DNA from: JAGDMJ01 sp963809695 | GTDB lineage: Bacteria > Bacteroidota > Ignavibacteria > UBA10030 > UBA6906 | Assembly (NCBI GenBank): GCA_963809695.1 | Contig: CAWEKI010000003.1 | Coordinates: 1-64,000 of the forward strand | DNA: 64,000 bases | Direction of reading: 5' to 3' | Part shown: positions 54,307 to 61,786 of the stretch, piece by piece | How positions within the stretch are numbered: the first letter of the stretch is position 1 | Layout: each line of letters begins with the position of its first letter | Program-made: the position numbers and the translations under genes | Notes under the pieces: generated by a model | What the model was told of the DNA's origin: nothing | Seen by the model: the letters and a program-made list of their open reading frames with translations, nothing else | Database searches by the model: none

Positions 54307-56562
54307 GTGTCCCGCCAAATCTCTGTCCTGCTCGTTGGACTGCTGGCGCTGGCGGCGTTCGAGGCGCCGGCGCAACAGCAGGAAAGCCGGTCCCCGGCAG
54401 CTGATACCAGAATCGAACGCGCCATCGATTCCCTTCTCGCACGGATGACACTGGAAGAGAAGATCGGTCAACTTCAGCAATACCCGGGAGAGTGGGCCGA
54501 TTCGCTTAGCGAGGCAGTCGTGCCGCCGGAATATCCCGGGCTCATCAGACAAGGTACCATAGGATCACTGCTGAATGTGTTTGGAAGCCGCATCACGCGT
54601 GAATTGCAGCGCGTGGCCGTAGAGGAGTCCCGCATGAAGATCCCGCTCCTCTTTGGTTTTGATGTCGTTCACGGCTTTCGCACCACATTTCCCATCCCGT
54701 TGGCCGAGGCCAGCAGCTGGGACCCGGCCACAGTGGAAAAGTCCGCTCACATCGGGGCGGTAGAGGCTTCCGCTGCGGGGCTGCACTGGACCTTTGCTCC
54801 CATGGTGGACATCGCCCGGGACCCAAGGTGGGGGAGAATTGCGGAGGGATCCGGGGAGGACCCGTATCTTGGATCCGTCATGGCTGCCGCCCGGGTTCGG
54901 GGATTCCAGGGAGAGAGCCTCCTTGCTGACGGCGCAATCCTTGCCTGTCCCAAGCACTTCGCGGCTTATGGCGCCGCCGAAGGGGGACGCGATTACAATA
55001 CGGTGGACATCTCGGAGCGCACGCTTCGCGACGTGTATCTTCCGCCGTTCAAGGCTGCCCTCGATGCGGGTGCAGCGACGATCATGTGTTCGTTCAATGA
55101 GATCGGCGGCATCCCGAGCACTGCGAACCGGATGCTGCTGACCGACATCCTGAGAACGGAATGGAAATTTCAAGGCTTTGTGGTAAGCGACTGGAATTCG
55201 GTAGGAGAGCTGCGCACGCACGGTTTTGCCCAATCCGATGCCGATGCCGCCCGGTTTGCCCTCATCGCGGGGACCGATATGGACATGTGTTCAGGCCTGT
55301 ATCGCGACAACCTGGGGGCGTTGGTGAAGAGCGGTGTCCTGCCGGAGGCCATTGTCGACACTGCCGCCCGGCGCGTTCTTCAGGCGAAATTCATGTTGGG
55401 CCTGTTTGATGATCCCTACCGTTATTGCAGCCCTGAGCGTGAGCGGAAGGAATTATTGAGCCCCGCCCATGTTGAGGCATCCAGAGACATGGCCAGAAGG
55501 TCGGTCGTCCTGTTGAAAAATGAGCATGCGCTCCTTCCGCTGAAGAAGAAGACCGAGACGGTTGCCGTGATCGGGCCTCTCGCTGATGACCGCGAGGCGC
55601 CGCTCGGACCGTGGAAGGGTGCCGGCGAGGCCCGGCATGTCGTCACGGTGCTCGAAGGAATCAAGCTGGCGATGGGCACGTCCTCCCGCGTCTTATACGC
55701 GAAAGGGTGTGGGATCAACGACAACGATACGTCAGGATTCGCAGCTGCCATCGCAGCGGCGCGACAGGGGGAGGTGGTGGTCCTTGTTGTCGGCGAATCT
55801 GCCGATATGAGCGGCGAGGCGCAGAGCCGTGTCTCCCTTGATCTGCCAGGCAGCCAGGAACGGCTGGTGCGTGCCGTGCACGATGTGGGTAAGCCGGTGG
55901 TCATGGTGCTGATGAACGGCCGCCCCCTTGCGATCTCCTGGGAAACGGACCACCTTCCGGCAATCCTCGAGTGCTGGTTCCTGGGATTGCAGTCCGGCAA
56001 CGCGATCGCCGATGTGCTCTTCGGCGAGTACAACCCATCCGGCAAACTGCCTGTCAGCGTTCCACGAAGTGTCGGACAGATTCCAATTCACTATGATCAC
56101 AAAAGCACCGGCCGCCCCGGTGTTGAAAACGCGCCGTACACCAGCAGGTACCGGGATCTCGGCCTCACGCCCCTCTTTCCGTTTGGATATGGCCTGAGCT
56201 ACACAACATTCAGCTATTCGGGGTTGAAGGTTGGCCAGACGACACTCCGGCTCAGTGATACCCTGAATGCCGACGTCATTGTGAAAAACACGGGTTCCCG
56301 TCCGGGCCAGGAAGTAGTGCAACTGTACGTCCGGGATGAATATGGGAGCGTTACCAGGCCCGTAAAAGAGCTGAAAGCCTTCCGCAAGATTGCGCTTGAT
56401 GCCGGTGAATCCATAACTGTTTCCTTTGCCGTGCCGGTGAGCGAACTGGCATTCACGGGCCAGGATATGAGACGGCGGGTTGAGCCGGGATCATTCAAGG
56501 TATTCATTGGCACGGATTCCATGCACGGGATGGAAGGTTCGTTCACCGTTGCCTCGAACTGA
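54307..56562 (+). CDS. GH3 beta-glucosidase (BglX-like)
   Basis: 751 residues from a GTG at 54307; a TTG at 54298 is the alternative and both have weak ribosome-binding sites. A signal peptide (VLLVGLLALAAFEAPAQ) is followed by the GH3 N-domain with PKHFAAYGAAEGGRDYN, and nucleophile Asp295 in VVSDWNS. Next are the GH3 C-domain (LLKNEHALLPL, VVVLVVGESADMSGEAQSR) and a fibronectin-III-like domain (about 630-735; PVKELKAFRKI). There is no T9SS tail, so a periplasmic place is predicted. It should trim non-reducing glucose from beta-gluco-oligosaccharides made by the GH16/GH9 enzymes. The acid/base region lies around ESADMSGEAQS. Confidence 0.92.
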   Translation: MSRQISVLLVGLLALAAFEAPAQQQESRSPAADTRIERAIDSLLARMTLEEKIGQLQQYPGEWADSLSEAVVPPEYPGLIRQGTIGSLLNVFGSRITRELQRVAVEESRMKIPLLFGFDVVHGFRTTFPIPLAEASSWDPATVEKSAHIGAVEASAAGLHWTFAPMVDIARDPRWGRIAEGSGEDPYLGSVMAAARVRGFQGESLLADGAILACPKHFAAYGAAEGGRDYNTVDISERTLRDVYLPPFKAALDAGAATIMCSFNEIGGIPSTANRMLLTDILRTEWKFQGFVVSDWNSVGELRTHGFAQSDADAARFALIAGTDMDMCSGLYRDNLGALVKSGVLPEAIVDTAARRVLQAKFMLGLFDDPYRYCSPERERKELLSPAHVEASRDMARRSVVLLKNEHALLPLKKKTETVAVIGPLADDREAPLGPWKGAGEARHVVTVLEGIKLAMGTSSRVLYAKGCGINDNDTSGFAAAIAAARQGEVVVLVVGESADMSGEAQSRVSLDLPGSQERLVRAVHDVGKPVVMVLMNGRPLAISWETDHLPAILECWFLGLQSGNAIADVLFGEYNPSGKLPVSVPRSVGQIPIHYDHKSTGRPGVENAPYTSRYRDLGLTPLFPFGYGLSYTTFSYSGLKVGQTTLRLSDTLNADVIVKNTGSRPGQEVVQLYVRDEYGSVTRPVKELKAFRKIALDAGESITVSFAVPVSELAFTGQDMRRRVEPGSFKVFIGTDSMHGMEGSFTVASN

Positions 56563-56587
56563 CTTCGGGGGAAAAAGGATGCATCGT

Positions 56588-57403
56588 ATGATATCTTCGT
56601 CTGTGGTACTTGTCGGCCTGATTCTTGGCATTATCGGGGGATGCAAAAAAGAGGGCACCGCGGAGCCATCACCTGCCCCGGCTGACAGCACCACGCTTGC
56701 GGGGTGGACACTTGTCTGGCATGACGAGTTCAATACTCCGGCTATTGATTCTGCAATATGGAATTTCGAAGTGAACGGCGACGGCGGCGGAAACAATGAG
56801 CTGCAATACTATACCCATGAAGATCGCAACGCCTTCATCGAGAACGGCACTCTTGTGATCCAGGCGCTGAAGGAAGAATATAACGGGAAGCATTACACGT
56901 CGGCGCGGCTGAACACTGACCACAAGAGGGACTGGCTCTACGGGCGTGTTGACGTTCGTGCCAGGATGCCAAAGGGACAAGGGCTCTGGCCTGCAATCTG
57001 GATGCTCCCTAGCGATTGGGTATACGGCGGCTGGCCGGCAAGCGGGGAAATTGACATCATGGAATTGCTAGGCCAGGAGCCAACTCGCGTCTATGGGACG
57101 GTCCACTGGGCGGAAAACGGGCAGCATCTTTCCAGCGGAGGAAATTACGTCCTCCCGGGGGGGAAACGCTTTTCCGATGATGTTCACCTCTTTACCTTTG
57201 AGTGGAGTGCCGACTCCCTGAAATGGTATGTGGATGGAGCGAGATATCACGTGGAGCGCAATGGTCCCCCGTTCGACAAACGGTTCCACCTGATCCTGAA
57301 TGTCGCTGTCGGCGGCAATTGGCCGGGGAACCCTGATGCGACGACGGTTTTCCCGCAGTATATGCAGGCCGAATACGTCCGGGTCTATTCAAAGAACAAT
57401 TGA
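56588..57403 (+). CDS. GH16 laminarinase-type endo-beta-glucanase lipoprotein
   Basis: 271 residues from the ATG at 56588, with AAGG nine bases upstream; an ATG at 56579 would add three. A lipoprotein signal (LILGIIGGC, Cys19) leads into a GH16 jelly roll in normal order: LVWHDEFNTPAIDSAIWNF, ELQYYTHEDRNAFIENGTLVIQA, then ASGEIDIMEL with catalytic Glu154, Asp156 and Glu159, and VYGTVHWAENGQH. The GEIDIME pattern with its extra residue is that of laminarinases and related beta-1,3-glucanases rather than lichenases. A lipid anchor, not a T9SS tail, sets it apart from the permuted GH16 upstream. It follows the GH3 gene by 25 bp. Confidence 0.93.
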   Translation: MISSSVVLVGLILGIIGGCKKEGTAEPSPAPADSTTLAGWTLVWHDEFNTPAIDSAIWNFEVNGDGGGNNELQYYTHEDRNAFIENGTLVIQALKEEYNGKHYTSARLNTDHKRDWLYGRVDVRARMPKGQGLWPAIWMLPSDWVYGGWPASGEIDIMELLGQEPTRVYGTVHWAENGQHLSSGGNYVLPGGKRFSDDVHLFTFEWSADSLKWYVDGARYHVERNGPPFDKRFHLILNVAVGGNWPGNPDATTVFPQYMQAEYVRVYSKNN

Positions 57404-57405
57404 TA

Positions 57406-57435
57406 ATCCATGCCAGGCATTTGCCTGGCATGGAT
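57406..57435. repeat. Perfect 14-bp inverted repeat between the GH16 and GH9 genes
   Basis: The half-site ATCCATGCCAGGCA at 57406-57419 is followed by TT and its exact complement at 57422-57435. No T-run follows, so it is not a typical terminator. It starts three bases after the GH16 stop and ends 37 bp before the GH9 start. It could be an operator, an mRNA stabiliser or a processing hairpin. Confidence 0.7.
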
Positions 57436-57471
57436 CAAACGTATTCAAACCCAGGTCTCTTGAGGATGTAC

Positions 57472-59502
57472 ATGAAAAACGGATCGATGGTACTTCCGCT
57501 GGTTGTCCTGCTCGGAGTGATCCCCGCTGAAGCACTGGCTGCCGGTCACGTTGTGGGGGTAAACCAGGCAGGTTACACGACCGCGGCGCGTAAGGTCAGT
57601 GTCTTGACGACATATGCCGACAGCTTCCGGGTGGTCGACGCTGCTACAGCTCAGACAGTCTTACGCGGTGCTACCGGCATGGCAAGCCTGGGTGATGCCG
57701 CAACGGGGATGGACCTCTGGAATGCCGACTTCAGCGCTATCCAAACTCCGGGAGAGTACGTCCTGTACTCCTCGGCCGGGGATTCCTCGCAGCATTTCTT
57801 CATTGCGGATTCGGTGTATAACCAGGTGTTTCGGAAATCCCTCAAGGGGTTCTACTTTCAGCGGTGTGGCATGGCCTTGTCATCCGTGCATGCCCAGCCC
57901 TACCAGCATACAATCTGTCACACCGTGGATGGGACCTTTCATGCAACGGCAGAAGGGACGGGGACGATGGATACGAAAGGGGGATGGCACGATGCGGGAG
58001 ATTACGGGAAATATATCGTGAACGGGGGCATTAGTGTCTGGACACTGCTGGCAGCCTATGAGTGGTTTCCCGAGAAGTTTGCGGCGGATGACCTGAATAT
58101 TCCAGAAAGCGGCAACGGAATTCCGGACATCCTGGACGAAGCGCAGTATGAGTTGAACTGGTTCCTCAAAATGCAGCGTAGCAGCGATGGGGGTGTCTAC
58201 TTCAAGGTTACACATACGAATTTCGAAGGTTTTATCATGCCCCAAAGCGATGGCGGCGTGCGCTACATTTATCAGCTCTCTTCGACTGCCACCGGCAACT
58301 TTGTTGCGGCCATGGCTCGCGCCGCGCGTGTGTTCCGCCCCTTTGATACCACCTTTTCCTCCACCTGTCTTGCCGCTGCGGTGAAGGGATGGCAATACCT
58401 TCAGGCCCATCCCTCCATCGTGCCGACGGGGGGCTTCAAGAATCCTACGGGCACCGTAACGGGTGAATATGGAGACGGAAACGACAGCGATGAACGCCTC
58501 TGGGCTGCTGCCGAGTTGTTCCTCGCGAACGGCGATGCTTCGGCACATACATACTTCACCACCAATTATGCGTCTGGAGGCATCGTAACCGGGACAATGG
58601 CCTGGCCGTACGTCAAGCCTCTTGCGCAGCTGACGTATCTTCGTGGAACTCATAGCGGAATCAACTCCGGAGTTCAGAGCCAGATCCGTCAGTCGCTGAT
58701 CGCTTACGCGGGGTCCCTTCTCACGCTTCGCGATCTCAGCGGTTTTGGCGCCGCGCTGGGTGTGAACGATTACTACTGGGGGAGCAATTCCCAGGCCTTG
58801 AACAATGCACTTCTCATGATCATGGCAGCCGAAGAAGGCGGCAACGTTGCGTTTCGCCAGTCGGCCCTTGACCAGCTTCATTATGTCCTGGGCATGAACG
58901 CCCATGGCCAGTCCTTCGTCACGGGGATCGGGGCAAAACATACCATGCACCCGCATCATCGTCCCTCCGGCAGCGACGGTGTTGTTGAACCGGTGCCCGG
59001 TCTCATCTCCGGCGGACCGAACCATAACGTGAGCCAGGATCCCGTCCTAGCGGCACACTTCACCAGTGCCACGCCTGCTGCTCTCTGCTACATCGACGAT
59101 CAGGGAAGTTATGCCTCAAATGAAATCTGCATCAACTGGAATGCACCTCTGGTCTTTGTGGCGGGATACTTCAACATCGGGGCGGTCAGTTCCATCAAAG
59201 ATCCCTCCGGCTCGCTCCAGGAGAAACGTTTCAGGCTCGAGCAAAATTACCCGAACCCTTTCAATGGAGCCACCAGGATCACATTCACCGTTCGCCGGTC
59301 CGAACAGCTTGAGTTTCGGGTCGTGGACATTCTGGGCAAGACCGTGCTGAGGAAGAGCCTCGGCCTGTGTACCTCGGGCGAACACCAGTTCCTGTGGACT
59401 GCCACTGGCCAGAACGGAACGCCGTTGAGCTCGGGTGCATATTTCTATTTCATTGAAGGGACAGATCGCTCCCCCGTACGCAAACTCGTGCTGCTGAACT
59501 AA
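57472..59502 (+). CDS. GH9 endo-beta-1,4-glucanase with T9SS sorting domain
   Basis: 676 residues from the ATG at 57472 (TGAGG six bases upstream; an ATG at 57466 is possible). After a signal peptide (VLPLVVLLGVIPAEALA) comes a CelD-type Ig-like domain (about 24-110; VGVNQAGYTTAARK, WNADFSAIQTPGEYVLY). The (alpha/alpha)6 barrel shows the catalytic aspartates Asp174/Asp177 in GGWHDAGDYGKY, HPHHRPS and catalytic-acid Glu551 in YASNEICINWNAPLVF. The C-terminal T9SS domain is LEQNYPNPFNGATRITF. GH9 enzymes with this N-domain cut cellulose and mixed-linkage beta-glucan. The enzyme should work at the cell surface. Confidence 0.93.
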   Translation: MKNGSMVLPLVVLLGVIPAEALAAGHVVGVNQAGYTTAARKVSVLTTYADSFRVVDAATAQTVLRGATGMASLGDAATGMDLWNADFSAIQTPGEYVLYSSAGDSSQHFFIADSVYNQVFRKSLKGFYFQRCGMALSSVHAQPYQHTICHTVDGTFHATAEGTGTMDTKGGWHDAGDYGKYIVNGGISVWTLLAAYEWFPEKFAADDLNIPESGNGIPDILDEAQYELNWFLKMQRSSDGGVYFKVTHTNFEGFIMPQSDGGVRYIYQLSSTATGNFVAAMARAARVFRPFDTTFSSTCLAAAVKGWQYLQAHPSIVPTGGFKNPTGTVTGEYGDGNDSDERLWAAAELFLANGDASAHTYFTTNYASGGIVTGTMAWPYVKPLAQLTYLRGTHSGINSGVQSQIRQSLIAYAGSLLTLRDLSGFGAALGVNDYYWGSNSQALNNALLMIMAAEEGGNVAFRQSALDQLHYVLGMNAHGQSFVTGIGAKHTMHPHHRPSGSDGVVEPVPGLISGGPNHNVSQDPVLAAHFTSATPAALCYIDDQGSYASNEICINWNAPLVFVAGYFNIGAVSSIKDPSGSLQEKRFRLEQNYPNPFNGATRITFTVRRSEQLEFRVVDILGKTVLRKSLGLCTSGEHQFLWTATGQNGTPLSSGAYFYFIEGTDRSPVRKLVLLN

Positions 59503-59542
59503 CGGACCGTTGTATCTTGATCATTCATGAGAAAGTATAGGC

Positions 59543-61783
59543 ATGATGAGATATCCTTGTGCGTTCTTCTGTGTGCTCTGCGCGGTGGTCATTTCCACCT
59601 CCTCATTGATGGGGCAAAAACCCGGGACGGATGCCAAAGTGCAGGAACTTCTTTCCCGGATGACGATCGATGAGAAGGTAGGTCAAATGACGCAAGTGAC
59701 CATCGATGTCGTCTCGAAGGGAAGGGATGGGCGTGATGAGCCTCATGCACTCGATATGGAAAAGCTCAGGACTGCAATTCAGAAGTACAATGTCGGTTCC
59801 ATCCTCAACGTCGGTCCCTCGGCATACACGCTTGATCACTGGCACGAAGTCATCACGGCAATTCAGGATGTTGCCACAAAGGAGACTCGGCTTCATATCC
59901 CCATTCTCTATGGGATCGATGCGATCCATGGCGCCAACTACACGCTCGGCGGGACGCTTTTTCCACAAGCGATCGGGATGGCAGCGACCTGGAATGTCGA
60001 CCTCGCGCGCAGGGAGGGAGAGATCACGGCCTTTGAAATGCGAGCGTCAGGCATTCCATGGAATTTCTATCCCGTGCTGGATATGGGCAGGCAGCCCCTC
60101 TGGCCACGCCTCTGGGAGACATATGGGGAAGATGTCTACCTGACCTCAACAATGGGCAGGGCATACATTGAGGGGCATCAGGGAGACGATATCAGCGCCT
60201 CGACCAAAGGTGCCTGTTGTCTCAAGCATTACGTTGGCTACAGTTTTCCGATGACCGGCAAGGACCGGACTGCCGCATGGATTTCTGAGCGAATGCTGCG
60301 CGAATATTTCCTTCCACCGTTTGAAGAAGCAGTGAAGGCGGGTGTGCCCACCGTGATGGTCAATTCTTCCGAAGTGGACGGGATCCCCGGTCATGCGAAC
60401 TACCATCTGCTGACCGAGGTGCTCCGGCGCGAGCTGGAATTCCAGGGACTTGTCGTGTCCGATTGGCAGGACATTGAGCGGCTTTGCACACGGGATCATG
60501 TTGCAGCGACGCCGAAAGAGGCAGTGCGGATGGCGGTGATGGCGGGAGTGGACATGAGCATGGTGCCCCTCGATTTCAGCTTTTATGATCTCCTGCTGGA
60601 ATGCGCCAGGGACGGATCTGTTTCGGTTACAAGGATCGATGAAGCGGTGTCGCGCATCCTGAGGGTCAAGTTTCAACTTGGGCTCTTTGACAAACCGTAC
60701 CCGGATACAACTCTCAAAGCGGGGTTTGCCAGCAAGGAGTTCACCGCAGCGAACCTGCAAGCGGCGGAAGAGTCGATCACATTGTTGAAGAATGTCGGGA
60801 ATATCCTTCCTCTTTCAAAGAAGATGAAGGTCCTGGTCACCGGGCCGACCGCCACAATGCTGTCGCCGATGAACGGCGGCTGGACAATTAACTGGCAGGG
60901 AGACAGGGAAGACCTCTATCCAAAGGACAAACCCACGGTCCTGGCGGCGATCCAGAGTACGATCGGCAAAGAAAACGTGGTCCATGTGCCCGGGTCAACG
61001 TTCGACAAGGTTCTGGATATTGCAGCGGCAGCGAATGCCGCAAAGAAGGCCGATGCCGTCGTCGTGTGTCTGGGGGAGCCTGCCTACTGTGAAGTGCCGG
61101 GAAATATCAATGACCTGACGCTCGATGAGGCGCAGCTCCAGCTTGCCTCCGCGGTCATCAAGGCGGGCAAACCGGTCGTGCTTGTGCTGCTCCAGGGGCG
61201 TCCCCGCATCATCCGTCCGATCGTCGATGGCGCCCGTGCCATCCTGATGGCATACCTGCCGGGCATGGAAGGGGGGACCGCCCTTGCGAATATTCTCTTC
61301 GGCGACGCGTGCCCGAGCGGCAAGCTCCCGATCACGTATCCCCGGCATCCGAACGACCTTGCCTGTTATGACCACAAGAGCCTCGAGGAAGCGGACGGCA
61401 ATCGCTACAACCCCCAATACCCATTCGGGTATGGCTTGAGCTATACGACGTTTGCCTACAGCGATCTGAAGCTCGACCGCACCAGGATGCGCGTCCGCGA
61501 CACATTGCGTGTCGCAGTCACCGTGACGAACACGGGCAGGGTTCCCGGCAAGGAAGCCGTCCAGCTCTACCTCAATGACAAGGTTGGCTCCGTATCGCGC
61601 CCTGTCCGCCAGATCAAGGGATTCTCCAAAGTCTACCTGGAGCCCGGTCAGCGAAAGACCGTGCAATTTACATTGACCGCACCGGCACTCTCATTCATCG
61701 GACAAATGAACAGGCGCATTGTCGAGCCGGGAGAGTTCCGCGTCATGATTGACACGCTGTCGACGGATTTCACTGTGGAATAG
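59543..61783 (+). CDS. GH3 beta-glucosidase, second copy
   Basis: 746 residues. A signal peptide (FFCVLCAVVISTSSLMGQ) is followed by a GH3 catalytic domain (VGQMTQVTID, ILYGIDAIHGANYTLG, CCLKHYVGYSFPMTGKDRTAAW) with nucleophile Asp307 in VVSDWQD, a C-domain (LLKNVGNILPLSKKMKVLVTG, LGEPAYCEVPGNINDL) and a fibronectin-III-like tail (PVRQIKGFSKVYLEPG). The KHYVGYSFPMTGKDR loop and the EPAYCEVPG segment match the barley-exohydrolase-like subgroup active on beta-1,3/1,4-glucans. It has no T9SS tail. It differs clearly from the GH3 gene at 54307, so this is not a recent duplication. It follows GH9 by 40 bp and precedes the next hydrolase by 3 bp. Confidence 0.92.
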   Translation: MMRYPCAFFCVLCAVVISTSSLMGQKPGTDAKVQELLSRMTIDEKVGQMTQVTIDVVSKGRDGRDEPHALDMEKLRTAIQKYNVGSILNVGPSAYTLDHWHEVITAIQDVATKETRLHIPILYGIDAIHGANYTLGGTLFPQAIGMAATWNVDLARREGEITAFEMRASGIPWNFYPVLDMGRQPLWPRLWETYGEDVYLTSTMGRAYIEGHQGDDISASTKGACCLKHYVGYSFPMTGKDRTAAWISERMLREYFLPPFEEAVKAGVPTVMVNSSEVDGIPGHANYHLLTEVLRRELEFQGLVVSDWQDIERLCTRDHVAATPKEAVRMAVMAGVDMSMVPLDFSFYDLLLECARDGSVSVTRIDEAVSRILRVKFQLGLFDKPYPDTTLKAGFASKEFTAANLQAAEESITLLKNVGNILPLSKKMKVLVTGPTATMLSPMNGGWTINWQGDREDLYPKDKPTVLAAIQSTIGKENVVHVPGSTFDKVLDIAAAANAAKKADAVVVCLGEPAYCEVPGNINDLTLDEAQLQLASAVIKAGKPVVLVLLQGRPRIIRPIVDGARAILMAYLPGMEGGTALANILFGDACPSGKLPITYPRHPNDLACYDHKSLEEADGNRYNPQYPFGYGLSYTTFAYSDLKLDRTRMRVRDTLRVAVTVTNTGRVPGKEAVQLYLNDKVGSVSRPVRQIKGFSKVYLEPGQRKTVQFTLTAPALSFIGQMNRRIVEPGEFRVMIDTLSTDFTVE

Positions 61784-61786
61784 GAA

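Noticed and set aside
54307..61783. Recent duplication of the two GH3 genes
   Set aside because: The two proteins share only family motifs; the catalytic loops (KHFAAYGAAEGG against KHYVGYSFPMTG) belong to different GH3 subgroups.
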